Positions 16,268 to 24,744 of a DNA stretch of 64,000 nucleotides are shown piece by piece. Location of the stretch: assembly GCA_014239155.1 (NCBI GenBank), contig JAAZZQ010000060.1:287792-351791 (forward strand). The letters run 5' to 3'. Source of the stretch: Lachnospiraceae bacterium. GTDB lineage: Bacteria > Bacillota > Clostridia > Lachnospirales > Lachnospiraceae. Under the pieces are notes generated by a model that was not told the DNA's origin, did no database searches, and saw nothing but the letters and a program-made list of their open reading frames with translations. The translations under genes were made by a program, and so were the position numbers. Every line of letters begins with the position of its first letter. Position 1 is the stretch's first letter.

Positions 16268-17557
16268 ATGGAAAAAAATTTATTTCGGAAATATATTCTT
16301 TTGTGGTTTAGCCAAAGTGTATCAGGTCTTGGCAGTTCTATGACCGGATTTGCACTTGTTTTATGGGCATATGGGCAGAACCAATCGGCAATGTCGGTCT
16401 CATTAATGTCATTTTGTAATTATGTGCCTTATATCATTTTTAGTTTGTTTGTGGGTGATTTTATTGACAGACACAAAAAGAAGACAATTATGCTGGTGTC
16501 CGATAGCATTGCTGCAATCGGTTCTCTTGCAATATTGATAGCGCTGATTACAGGACAACTTGCAGTTTGGAATATTTATTTTATTAACATAGTGATTGGT
16601 ATTACAAATGCTTTTCAACAGCCAGCTTCCGCAGTGGCAATAGGGCAGCTTGTATCAAAGGAAAAGATTTCAAATGTTAGTGGCATGAACTCTTTTTCCA
16701 GCAATTTAATTGTGGTATTTAGTCCTATGTTGGCGGCATTTCTCTTTTCAGCAGGTGGGCTTTCGCTTATTTTGCTGATTGATTTGGCAAGCTTTGCATT
16801 TGCGTTTTGTGTACTGTTGTTTTTTATTGTGATTCCAGAACAGTTTCAAGACAGAAAGCACAGTAAGCTGTTTGCGGGAATCGTTGATGGATTTATATTT
16901 TTGCGAAATGAAAGAGGAATCTTATACATAATGCTAACAATGGCATTAATTAACTTTTTTTCCAGATTAACTTATGAAAATATTTTGTCACCCATGATTT
17001 TGGCGAGAAGTTCTGGAAAAAGTATTGCTCTTGGAATGGTGAATGCTTGTATGGGCATAGGAGGAATTATTGGAGGTGTGATTGTTTCTGTCAAAAAAGA
17101 AAGTACGCATAAAGCAACGGCAATCTATCTTTCGGCGGCATTATCATTTCTGTTTGGAGATTTGATAATGGCGATAGGAAAGAATACTTTTTGGTGGTCG
17201 GTGGCGGCATTGGCTGCCAGCTTGCCAATACCTTTTATTATGGCGAATCAGAATGCGATACTATATCAAAAAATTCCATCAGCTATGCAAGGGCGCGTGT
17301 TTGCGGTCAGAAATGCTATCCAGTATAGTACAATCCCACTTGGCATTATTCTTGGAGGGTATCTTGCAGATTATGTGCTAGAACCTTTTATGGGCTCAGA
17401 AAGTATGTTTGCTATAGAGCTGGGAAAGATAGTAGGAGTTGGTGCTGGAAGTGGTATGGCGGTAATGTTTTTGTGCACTGGGATATGCGGAGGGATAGTA
17501 AGTATTCTATCTTGTTTTAATCGAGAGATAAAAAAGTTAAACGGAATAGGTTACTGA
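16268..17557 (+). CDS. Major facilitator superfamily exporter (MFS_3/Mef type)
   Basis: The 429-residue membrane protein has about 12 hydrophobic segments and the cytoplasmic loop GDFIDRHKKKTIM between segments 2 and 3, the MFS signature. The start MEKNLFRKYILLWFSQSVSGLGSSMTGFAL is typical of macrolide-efflux and siderophore-exporter relatives, which use the proton gradient to expel small molecules. Substrate cannot be assigned. ATG 16268 follows ATGGAGAAAATTCA. It has its own terminator. It lies among island genes and could be acquired. Confidence 0.88.
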   Translation: MEKNLFRKYILLWFSQSVSGLGSSMTGFALVLWAYGQNQSAMSVSLMSFCNYVPYIIFSLFVGDFIDRHKKKTIMLVSDSIAAIGSLAILIALITGQLAVWNIYFINIVIGITNAFQQPASAVAIGQLVSKEKISNVSGMNSFSSNLIVVFSPMLAAFLFSAGGLSLILLIDLASFAFAFCVLLFFIVIPEQFQDRKHSKLFAGIVDGFIFLRNERGILYIMLTMALINFFSRLTYENILSPMILARSSGKSIALGMVNACMGIGGIIGGVIVSVKKESTHKATAIYLSAALSFLFGDLIMAIGKNTFWWSVAALAASLPIPFIMANQNAILYQKIPSAMQGRVFAVRNAIQYSTIPLGIILGGYLADYVLEPFMGSESMFAIELGKIVGVGAGSGMAVMFLCTGICGGIVSILSCFNREIKKLNGIGY

Positions 17558-17568
17558 TATAAATTGTT

Positions 17569-17616
17569 AAAAAAGTACACGGAAAATGAAATCATTCATT
17601 GTCTGTGTACTTTTTT
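17569..17616 (+). terminator. Terminator after the MFS gene
   Basis: AAAAAAGTACAC and GTGTACTTTTTT form a 12-bp stem with an inner AT-rich pairing, followed by T bases. Its tail overlaps the left end of a 90-bp repeat. Confidence 0.8.
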
Positions 17617-17706
17617 ATGTGCAGACCCATGCAAAGGAAATATGCCACTAATGTGGTGCACAAATCGTGCGGTGAGTAGGGGAAAAATAGTTCCCTTATT
17701 CGATTA
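17615..17706 (+). repeat. 90-bp palindromic repeat, A type
   Basis: TTATGTGCAGACCCATGC, AAAGGAAATATGCCACTAATG, TGGTGCACAAATCGTGCG and a terminal hairpin GAGTAGGGGAA..TTCCCTTATTCGATTA match the A copies at 25450 and 54557. It shares its final TTAT with the B copy that follows. Confidence 0.8.
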
Positions 17707-17792
17707 TGTATGGGCGTTCCAATAAAGTATGTCAGCAAGGATGACGGACGCCCAGCGCGCGAGCAGGGAAGATGAGACTTCCCTACTCAATT
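17704..17792 (+). repeat. 90-bp palindromic repeat, B type
   Basis: TTATGTATGGGCGTTCC, AGTATGTCAGCAAGGATGAC, GGACGCCCAGCGCGCGAGC and GGGAAG..CTTCCCTACTCAATTG align with the B copies at 12598 and 20321. It is fused head to tail with the A copy at 17615, giving an A-B dimer. Confidence 0.8.
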
Positions 17793-17869
17793 GCATGCAT
17801 TGATATAATAAAATTTGAATCTGTAATATAATTTATCATTATAATATGAATATTAAATTATAAAAATAA

Positions 17870-17897
17870 TTGACAAATGAATTCATAAGTATACAAT
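17870..17897 (+). promoter_or_regulatory. Promoter of the second island block
   Basis: TTGACA and TACAAT are 16 bases apart. The bases leading into the -35 repeat those before the promoter at 7814. Confidence 0.65.
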
Positions 17898-17928
17898 TAT
17901 TATATAAGGTTTTTGTACCAGAACAAAG

Positions 17929-17994
17929 GACTCCTGATAAAAATTTATAGGTCATATAGTGACAGCCCTACTAAATTTTTATCGTTAAGGAGTT
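17929..17994 (+). promoter_or_regulatory. Leader hairpin, possible attenuator
   Basis: Just downstream of the promoter, ACTCCTGATAAAAATTTA pairs with TAAATTTTTATcgttAAGGAGT, then TTTTC follows. The long interrupted stem sits 110 bases before the 18112 gene, so it could act as an intrinsic terminator or attenuator. The right arm also contains a Shine-Dalgarno-like AAGGAG that the left arm would hide. Confidence 0.45.
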
Positions 17995-18111
17995 TTCATT
18001 GCTAAGCATTGTTAGAACGTTTAAGGATTAGGCATTTTAATTAAGAAATTTGCCATAAACGTTTTTGTGGTAGAGATTTTGAGAGCTTGATAAATATTGA
18101 AGGAAAATAAA

Positions 18112-19161
18112 GTGGAAGATTTATACATAGCGTTAATAAAACAAGTCGAAGAACAAGGTGCGTTATCGCCTTATAACAGACAACTACTATGGAAAATGCT
18201 TGAAGAGGAAGAAAATGCTTCGATTGCAGAAGGAAAGTATATTACACTGGAATTGAATAGTATACAAAAAGTAATTGATTCTTGGGTAGAGGAAGCACCA
18301 ATTTGCACTAAGATACAGGAACTTTATCAGCGGATTGTGCAGTTATTTCACTCTGATAATAAATTATTGGAGAAGGTTGTGTCAGAATTTTATGAGGAAT
18401 GTGATCTATGCATAGAGAAAGGAACAAGTTTTTATGAAGTGTATTTAAAACAGTCTATTGTATACTTAATGGACGTTGTAGAAGGTGTGGAAGGTATACC
18501 ACAAGATGAATTATATGATACATTAGTAAAAAATCGTGAATTGGAAAATGATGAGCGTGATACAGCTTATTGTACATGTATGATGTATTCATTTAATAAT
18601 TTGGCGGTTTCGGATAATGAGCGAAAAAGACGAGAGATGGAATTTTGGGATTGGTATATCAAAGAAGCTGCAAAATTACAGGGAATTATAATTCAGGCAA
18701 CTGTAAAAATTCCAAAGAAACTATTGGAAGAAACAAAGATAGAAATTAATTCTATTGAGGAGTTTGTGAAATATATTAGTTATGAATATGACTATGATAA
18801 ATATGAAGTCGTAGAAGGAAAACGGTTGTTGGTGCATGTATTCAATTATAAAAATAGTGCACCCTGTCCAAAGTGTGGGCAGTATTCAAACCATATTTTT
18901 ACACAACAGTATGCTATAACTTTTGATATATTGGGAGAATTAAATGGATGGACAGTAGCATTTAGAGTTTGTGAAAATGCTTATTATTGTGATAATCCAG
19001 ATTGTTATGATCATTTCTATATAGAAAGTAAAGTTTGGTTTGAGGATAAACAAATGCATTTTTTGAAGCTGAGAAGTATATATGGAATGCCAGAAAAAAT
19101 CTGTACACTGTTTGGTATAAACGAATCAAAATTCCTAATCAATATGCAATCGAAGAAATAG
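18112..19161 (+). CDS. Uncharacterised protein with C-terminal zinc ribbon
   Basis: The 349-residue protein (GTG 18112 after AAGGAAAATAAA; the track's TTG 18097 is further upstream) has a long helical N-terminal part to about residue 245. A metal-binding region follows: PCPKCGQYSNHIFTQQYAI, then VCENAYYCDNPDCYDHFYIES. The CPxCG...C-x4-CxNPxC arrangement resembles the zinc ribbon at the front of ISL3-type transposases, but there is no DDE domain. A DNA- or RNA-binding role is possible. It is the first gene behind the promoter and leader at 17870-17994. Confidence 0.65.
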   Translation: MEDLYIALIKQVEEQGALSPYNRQLLWKMLEEEENASIAEGKYITLELNSIQKVIDSWVEEAPICTKIQELYQRIVQLFHSDNKLLEKVVSEFYEECDLCIEKGTSFYEVYLKQSIVYLMDVVEGVEGIPQDELYDTLVKNRELENDERDTAYCTCMMYSFNNLAVSDNERKRREMEFWDWYIKEAAKLQGIIIQATVKIPKKLLEETKIEINSIEEFVKYISYEYDYDKYEVVEGKRLLVHVFNYKNSAPCPKCGQYSNHIFTQQYAITFDILGELNGWTVAFRVCENAYYCDNPDCYDHFYIESKVWFEDKQMHFLKLRSIYGMPEKICTLFGINESKFLINMQSKK

Positions 19162-19176
19162 ATAAGCCAAGATGTG

Positions 19177-19279
19177 CTAGTACAGCGTTTTCTCGGTGGC
19201 ATTGTTGACTGACGACAACGCGGCAATGACGCAAATAGTGAGAGCTTAGTATATGAGGAATTAAAAAACGCTGTACTAG
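19177..19279. repeat. Small element with 15-bp inverted ends
   Basis: CTAGTACAGCGTTTT (19177-19191) and AAAACGCTGTACTAG (19265-19279) are exact inverted repeats 103 bp end to end. A nested pairing lies inside (GCATTGTTG..CAACGCGGCAATG). There is no coding capacity. It may be a tiny non-autonomous element or a strong mRNA structure between the zinc-ribbon and SUKH genes. Confidence 0.6.
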
Positions 19280-19327
19280 TCATTTTGCTGCAGCTCTTAA
19301 ACTATTAATACAAGGAAGAAAGAAAAT

Positions 19328-20109
19328 ATGCAATCAAAGATAAATAGGAATATCTTTTTCCCAGAACAAGGAAAGATCGATTCTATATTTGTACGATTGT
19401 CTCAATATATCAGTTTATTTGATAACTTTTGGAGAGAACAGATAAGACCAGCATCGGTAGAACAAATGAAAAAGCTTAAAGAAGTTTCACAGTTAGGAAG
19501 ATATTGTATTGAATTTCCAAAAGCTTATAAAATATATTTAGAAACGATGGAGAATTGTTATCGGAATTTTTTAATGGGGGGACAGCTAATATAGAAGATA
19601 TTATACAGGTATATAATAATTTATCTGAGAGTGAACCAGAGGAGTTGGAGACACCATATCAAATTATTTTTTGGTATGATTGGGGAGGGAATGTTTTTAT
19701 TGACCTAAGTGGAAATCATGGTGATACTATTCTAGTAGTGAATCAGAAAGAAACTTATAAAGTGGTGCCAGAAAGCTTTGAGAAAATGATTTTTCAAGAA
19801 GCTTTTAAGACATACGAAGTGTTTTCAAATCAATTGGATTTTGGTGTATCAGCTATGGGACTCAAAGAAAAAATTCAATCAAATAAAGTATATACAACAT
19901 TAGAGGCGTTATGTCTAAAATATGGATTAATTAAGCTTTGGATTAGTGATAATAAATGGTATATGGTAAGAGGACAAAACATTAATTTTTGGGTTTATTG
20001 CGATGATGCTATGTATGGAAGAATAACAGGAGAAGACAAGAAAAAGTTAAGTGCATTGTATAAGGATTTTGAAACTTTATTTGGGGTGAGAAAGAAAAGT
20101 GTTCGATAA
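19328..20109 (+). pseudogene. SUKH-like immunity gene with one frameshift
   Basis: The first frame (19328-19594) runs VEQMKKLKEVSQLGRYCIEFPKAYKIYLE and then goes off track. The second frame (19555-20109) carries on as NDGELLSEFFNGGTANIEDI, then PYQIIFWYDWGGNVFIDLSG and onward. Restoring a single A near 19543 fuses them into one protein of about 260 residues with the SUKH-type order: helical N-terminus, P-x-x-Y, then a G-rich strand region. The track splits this into two ORFs. One-base loss in an A run. Product probably inactive. Confidence 0.7.
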
Positions 20110-20137
20110 TAAAAATTATAAGGAGTGCTTCTCTCTT

Positions 20138-20206
20138 ATGGTAAGGAAAGACTTTGGAAAGCATTTCAAAAATGAACTTTGCGAGTGCTGTCATTTTTGT
20201 TTATAA
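20138..20206 (+). CDS. Possible 22-residue cysteine-rich microprotein
   Basis: ATG 20138 lies 12 bases after AAGGAG and encodes MVRKDFGKHFKNELCECCHFCL before TAA. The cluster C-E-C-C-H-F-C could bind metal. It is too short for a confident call and may be a chance ORF. Confidence 0.15.
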   Translation: MVRKDFGKHFKNELCECCHFCL

Positions 20207-20228
20207 AAAAGTGGGGCTATAATAATAT

Positions 20229-20929
20229 ATGTTTAAAAATGATATAAAGAGAACAATTGGAAAAATTTTGAAGGCAGATGGATATAAGCTTGCACCACCT
20301 CTAGGAAAAGGGGTGGTGTATTATGCACACGGGTGTCCAAATGAAATATGTCAGCAAGCTGACGGACACCCGGCGCGCGAGTAGGGGAAGATTGCTTCCC
20401 CTACTCGATTATAAAGAGGCATTCAGAAAAGCTAGGGTTTTATGTTGGAGGTCGTGATAACAGAAGTTTGAGTGGTCCAATTACAATTCATCTGCATTTT
20501 ACAGGTCTTATGAATCCTGATGACAGTGTGATGAATTTTTTTTCAGGACTTCATGTAAAGATATTAGATGTGTATGATACAGAAGTAACAGATAAAGTAA
20601 TGATTGCCGCTGGTAATAAAATAAAAGTGATAGAAAAGTATATAGGCAATTCGTACAAGTTTGTTCTTCAAGAATTAATGTCTCCTTGTATTGATTCAGA
20701 GAAAAGACCATTTTGTCAGTTGACTATATATCGTGAACATATTTTAATTTATGACACATTTAAGAATGATAAAGAGCTACAAGAAGAATTTGCTTTGCTG
20801 CAAAATAGATGTTTTGAAAACTATAAGAAAATGGGAAAAAATGCAGAAAGAATAGAAAGACTGGCACTTTGCAATCGTTTTATAGATAGGCTTCCAAAAG
20901 ATTTATCCATATTTGAGACGGAGATATAA
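20229..20929 (+). pseudogene. Island gene split by a mobile 90-bp repeat
   Basis: ATG 20229 starts MFKNDIKRTIGKILKADGYK, continuing LAPPLGKGVVYY, then runs into the repeat at 20325. Removing the 88 bases between the two ATTAT copies joins it to KEAFRK; dropping one A from the AAAA run near 20430 then gives LGFYVGGRDNRSLSGPITIH and the rest of the track ORF 20468-20929. The restored protein would be about 203 residues. The family is not recognised. The track start (TTG 20468) is only an internal codon of the broken gene. Confidence 0.75.
20321..20412 (+). mobile_element. 90-bp palindromic repeat, B type, inserted in a gene
   Basis: TTATGCACACGGGTGTCC, AAATGAAATATGTCAGC, AAGCTGACGGACACCC, GGCGCGCGAGTAGGGG and CTTCCCCTACTCGATTAT. 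ATTAT occurs at both edges (20320-20324 and 20408-20412), either a 5-bp target duplication or shared cleavage bases. It interrupts an otherwise continuous protein, which is direct evidence that it moved. No inverted terminal repeats; the ends are hairpins, which suggests an IS200/IS605-derived passenger. Confidence 0.8.
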
Positions 20930-20934
20930 AAATT

Positions 20935-21549
20935 ATGTTTCATAAAAAAAATATACCCCAACTATATAGAAAAATGAATGAATTAGCATACATTAATCTC
21001 TCATCAAAGCAATTTGTGTGGATGTATGATATGGAGTGGATGGATTATAAGGAAGTAATAAATTATAAATATGAGGAAGGAGAATCACGAGATATATTAT
21101 CTTTTGCATTTACAGGAGGAGGGGACAAGTGGGTTTTTGTAGAAAATAGTACAAATGAACCTCATATTGGACGATGTTATGGCGGAGAGGCAGAAGGAGA
21201 GTACTGCGCTAAAAATTTGGAAGACGCAATTTTTAGAAGTATCATTGAATTTGTATCTTCAACTTGTATTGCAATAACAGAAGATGGAAAAATGGGAACA
21301 AAATTTTTCTATGAAGAACAAGTGAAAGATATATTAAAGGACTATCTAAAAATATATAATAATTTATTGCCAAAAGAGTATTTGGCTGTGATTCAATATC
21401 TGACCACATTGTCTTTTAAAAAATGCAGTTTTGCAAATGCACAATGGTATGCATTATTGTCTATAGAAGAAAGAGACACATTCATAGAGCGTTACTTGAT
21501 GTTTGACTTGATGGATAATACTTTTGACTGGTTTCCAGAAGACTTATAA
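20935..21549 (+). CDS. SUKH-like island protein (204 aa)
   Basis: ATG 20935 begins MFHKKNIPQLYRKMNELAYIN. The part SRDILSFAFTGGGDKWVFVEN resembles the glycine-rich loop region of SUKH proteins, and the protein is acidic and soluble. The remainder, including an all-helical C-terminus LSIEERDTFIERYLMFDLMDN, is not diagnostic. It follows the split gene by five bases. An immunity role is inferred from weak similarity and neighbours. Confidence 0.6.
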   Translation: MFHKKNIPQLYRKMNELAYINLSSKQFVWMYDMEWMDYKEVINYKYEEGESRDILSFAFTGGGDKWVFVENSTNEPHIGRCYGGEAEGEYCAKNLEDAIFRSIIEFVSSTCIAITEDGKMGTKFFYEEQVKDILKDYLKIYNNLLPKEYLAVIQYLTTLSFKKCSFANAQWYALLSIEERDTFIERYLMFDLMDNTFDWFPEDL

Positions 21550-21560
21550 AGGAAACTCTC

Positions 21561-21632
21561 ATGAAAATAAGTTTTGAAACAATTGATTTGCTATTTGGAC
21601 TGAAAAAGATTAGAGAGGTATTGGGGATTTAG
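21561..21632 (+). pseudogene. Short ORF fragment
   Basis: After AAAGGAAACTCTC, ATG 21561 encodes only MKISFETIDLLFGLKKIREV plus three residues before TAG. With a ribosome binding site but so short a frame, it looks like the start of a deleted gene. Confidence 0.25.
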
Positions 21633-21659
21633 AGTAATATAAACAGGAGTATTGGAAGA

Positions 21660-23492
21660 ATGACTGTGTTAGATTTAGAAATGATTAGGACAATTAGGAA
21701 AGCAATTATGGAGAACAATATTACATATATTCAAAAGTTTTTTAGAGACAATCCAGAATTGTTAAATTATGATACTGCAACAGGGACTTGGCTAAATATT
21801 GCCATTGCTTATAAACAAAAAGAAATTATTCAATATTTGATTTCGCTAGGAGCTGATGTAAATTATGGCGGAAAGGATGAACCTACACCTATAAATAAAG
21901 CAGTGATGGCTGGAAGTTTAGACATTATAAAAATGTTAGTGGAAAATGGTGCGAATATCGAGACAGATGCTGCATTGGAAAATCCTTTATTTAGCGCAAT
22001 TTTACAAAAAAATGCAGAGATTGTCGGTTATTTTTTAATGCAGGATATAGACGTCACAATAAAGTATCTTCTAAATTATGGAGAAGTTGATGCTTTAAAG
22101 TTTGCTAAGATATGGTCAACCTCTGAAATCGTTTCCTTAATAGAAAATCAATTTATAAAGTTGGGAATTTCTTTGCCTGATATAGATAAAAAAATAGAAA
22201 AAAATTTAGACCAACGAAAATTAAAGAAAAAAATTGATTTTGCACTTCGACAGGTGGTTAGTGAATGGCGAGGAGCGCACTGGGGAACAGAAGAAATTTT
22301 TGCAATGTCTTTTCATATGGATTACAATAATAAAGATATTAAAAAACGTTTTTCTTGTACAATTATGATACAGACAAAAGCAGGTTGTGAAGAAGGAAAA
22401 TATGCTAATTTTGACACACAAGATACACTTACACTTAAATACGCACCAAAAGGATATAAATATAAGGAAGAATGGAGCGGATTTCAACGGGTTCAGGAGT
22501 ATTTAACAGAAAATTGTATTTGTCTTGAAGCGTGTGAAGCATTGGAAGACATAGAAGCAAGAGAAAAAATGCAGGAAGACATTAATAATCAGATTTTGTT
22601 GATTAAAAAAATAATGATTCAATGCATAAAAAGGCTGAGGAAGGAACAATTTTTAACAAGTGATTATCATAGTAAAGAATTTTATGTATTTCCGTATCTT
22701 GAAAATGATTATTGTACAAAAGAGGATATATTGTTTGCAAAGGCAGTAAATGAAGGATTAGATCTTACAGAGTACTTAGCATATATAAAAAGAACCAAGA
22801 ACGTAAATATAGATGTATTTGAGCCTGAATCAACAGAAAATGAAAAAAAGGAAATTCAACTTAGAAAGATAAGCAAGCGAGGATTAAAGAAAAAACTAGA
22901 TGCAGCGATTCGGCAGATGGTAGAAACTTGTTTGGAGAAATATGATAAAGAAGGATTATATGCAATGTGTTTTTGGATGCATTATGACAGTATTGATATA
23001 GAATCTCGTTTTTTGTGTGAAATTATAGTGCAGACAGAGAGAGGGTATGAGGAAGCTGTACAAAGATTTATGGAAGAACAACTTGAAGAAGATTACCAGA
23101 AAGAAAGTCTGCTTTACTATAAGTATTTACCAGATGAATATAAGTACTCTTTGTATGGGCTTGATAAATTTCAGATTGTGCAAACATATTTATATACCAA
23201 CTGTTTAAATTTGGAAGAATGTAAAGATTTGGAGGATTTTGAAGAACGAGAACAAATGTATGAAAATATAGCAAGGCAGTCATTAGAGATAGAGAAAATA
23301 CTTGCTGAAATTATGGCAGAATTAAGACAGAAAAAGGTTTTAAGAACTTATAATGGCACAGAATTTTATGTTTTTCCATATATTGAGGAAGATACCCCCG
23401 CGCAAAAGTATATCTCTCTCACAAGAAAGATGAATAAGGGATTAGACCTTACAGAATACTTGGAATTTATGAAATCGGAGTTTTCTAAATAA
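21660..23492 (+). CDS. Ankyrin-repeat protein with two tandem C-terminal domains (DUF4303-like)
   Basis: Residues about 20-130 hold ankyrin repeats (TGTWLNIAIAYKQKEIIQYL, DEPTPINKAVMAGSLDIIKM, ENPLFSAILQKNAEIVGYFL). Two copies of a domain of about 200 residues follow, each starting LKKKIDFALRQVV or LKKKLDAAIRQMV. Each has (E/L)FAMSFHMDYN-type strands, a CxxLExCxxLEDxExREKM helix and EFYVFPY, and ends GLDLTEYL. The copies are diverged duplicates and resemble DUF4303. Ankyrin modules often occur in immunity proteins; the double domain suggests binding to two targets or a dimer. At 610 residues it is the largest protein of the island. Confidence 0.75.
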   Translation: MTVLDLEMIRTIRKAIMENNITYIQKFFRDNPELLNYDTATGTWLNIAIAYKQKEIIQYLISLGADVNYGGKDEPTPINKAVMAGSLDIIKMLVENGANIETDAALENPLFSAILQKNAEIVGYFLMQDIDVTIKYLLNYGEVDALKFAKIWSTSEIVSLIENQFIKLGISLPDIDKKIEKNLDQRKLKKKIDFALRQVVSEWRGAHWGTEEIFAMSFHMDYNNKDIKKRFSCTIMIQTKAGCEEGKYANFDTQDTLTLKYAPKGYKYKEEWSGFQRVQEYLTENCICLEACEALEDIEAREKMQEDINNQILLIKKIMIQCIKRLRKEQFLTSDYHSKEFYVFPYLENDYCTKEDILFAKAVNEGLDLTEYLAYIKRTKNVNIDVFEPESTENEKKEIQLRKISKRGLKKKLDAAIRQMVETCLEKYDKEGLYAMCFWMHYDSIDIESRFLCEIIVQTERGYEEAVQRFMEEQLEEDYQKESLLYYKYLPDEYKYSLYGLDKFQIVQTYLYTNCLNLEECKDLEDFEEREQMYENIARQSLEIEKILAEIMAELRQKKVLRTYNGTEFYVFPYIEEDTPAQKYISLTRKMNKGLDLTEYLEFMKSEFSK

Positions 23493-23571
23493 GGAAAATG
23501 AATGTGATGAATTTTCTTTTCTACTGTATTTAATGAGGGTAACAATTAAAAAATAAGGGAGGATTATACAA

Positions 23572-24291
23572 ATGAATATCTATAAAATTCCATTCAAATA
23601 TAGAACAGGGAAATTTAAATTCAGCGAACTCAATATTAGTGAATTAGATGAGGGTCTGGAACTCGAATATTATACTGAATATCAGATACTAGACTATGAT
23701 GTGCCAATGTACAAAAATGAAAAACAACTTTATCAGGTATCAATATATATGGTTCCAATAGACCAGATACCGAACGGGCTTACCGCCGTGTATGGTGGCA
23801 GCGGCGAACTTGATAAAGTTGAGCTTGTAGAAGCAGAGCGCACAAGACTAATATATATTCGATTCAAAAATATTAAAGAATCCAAGAAAGCTGTTTTGAA
23901 ATTTGTTAAAAATCAAGCGGATAAGATGTCTGCCGAGGTTATCGGCAGAAAACAAAAACTCGCGCGGTTATTCTTTGGAACATATTATGATGGGACAGCA
24001 ATTCAAATCGCCGTTATAACCGGCACGCCAGAAGATATGAAGGCGATTATAGACAAGAATCACGGAAAACGCGATATAGTTGATAACAGTGGAGAGTATC
24101 CTCTTGAGAAGAACATGATAGAGCTCGATGATGAACCGCTTGGCGTAATGCTGTTGTGTACCGACCGTGACTTTAAAAATATACTGTTTAATCTGGCAGT
24201 GGAAACTGTCAAGGAACGAATAAAGAGACATCTTCTAAAAAAAATAAACAAGACTGACGACTTTAAGTTTATCTTGGAAGAGTGGGATTAA
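23572..24291 (+). CDS. Uncharacterised island protein (239 aa)
   Basis: ATG 23572 follows AAGGGAGGATTATACAA. The protein begins MNIYKIPFKYRTGKFKFSEL and has a central stretch IYMVPIDQIPNGLTAVYGGSGELDKVE. Parts of the gene are visibly richer in GC than its neighbours (for example around CCGCCGTGTATGGTGGCAGC), which hints at a different origin. No signal peptide, membrane segment or known domain is recognised. Confidence 0.65.
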   Translation: MNIYKIPFKYRTGKFKFSELNISELDEGLELEYYTEYQILDYDVPMYKNEKQLYQVSIYMVPIDQIPNGLTAVYGGSGELDKVELVEAERTRLIYIRFKNIKESKKAVLKFVKNQADKMSAEVIGRKQKLARLFFGTYYDGTAIQIAVITGTPEDMKAIIDKNHGKRDIVDNSGEYPLEKNMIELDDEPLGVMLLCTDRDFKNILFNLAVETVKERIKRHLLKKINKTDDFKFILEEWD

Positions 24292-24354
24292 CCTCCGCAT
24301 AATTATTAAGCAAGTTAGTATTTTGATAGGGAGGGGATTGTTATAGAAAACAAT

Positions 24355-24657
24355 ATGGAATATATAAAAGTATTTATGGAATATGAATCTGATAATATGC
24401 CTATAGTATATTTTTATGAAGTTGATTTGAATGATGAACGTTTTGCACTTAGAGGGATAGAAGTTTTTGTGGATCGAACGATAGAGTTTTATGATGACCT
24501 GTATTGTGATGTTATAGAAGCATGTCCAATCCCAACAGTTGATGAACTTAACGCAAAGATTTGGGGAGAAGGTTTTTATGCGACAATTATTTCTAAAGAA
24601 GAATTTGAACAAATATGGGCTACTGAAATTTATAATGGAAGTTTGACTGCTAACTAA
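24355..24657 (+). CDS. DUF6881-like small protein
   Basis: The 100-residue protein fits the DUF6881 layout: MEYIKVFMEYES..MPIVYFYEVD, DERFALRGIEVFVDRTIEFY, PIPTVDELNA and a C-terminal ISKEEFEQIWATE. Such proteins are frequent in polymorphic-toxin neighbourhoods and are presumed immunity proteins. The GGGAGGGG site is 17 bases before ATG 24355, too far. A non-standard ATT at 24337 in the same frame would sit next to it, so the true start is unsure. Confidence 0.7.
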   Translation: MEYIKVFMEYESDNMPIVYFYEVDLNDERFALRGIEVFVDRTIEFYDDLYCDVIEACPIPTVDELNAKIWGEGFYATIISKEEFEQIWATEIYNGSLTAN

Positions 24658-24744
24658 AATTCCACTTGCAGAAGTAACATATAGTGTTTAGGAATTTATC
24701 CCCATATAGTAAAGTGGCGCAAATTATAAAAGGAGGTTGAACAA

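Noticed and set aside
18112-19161. Zinc-ribbon protein considered as an ISL3 transposase
   Set aside because: There is no DDE catalytic domain and no insertion-sequence ends around the gene.
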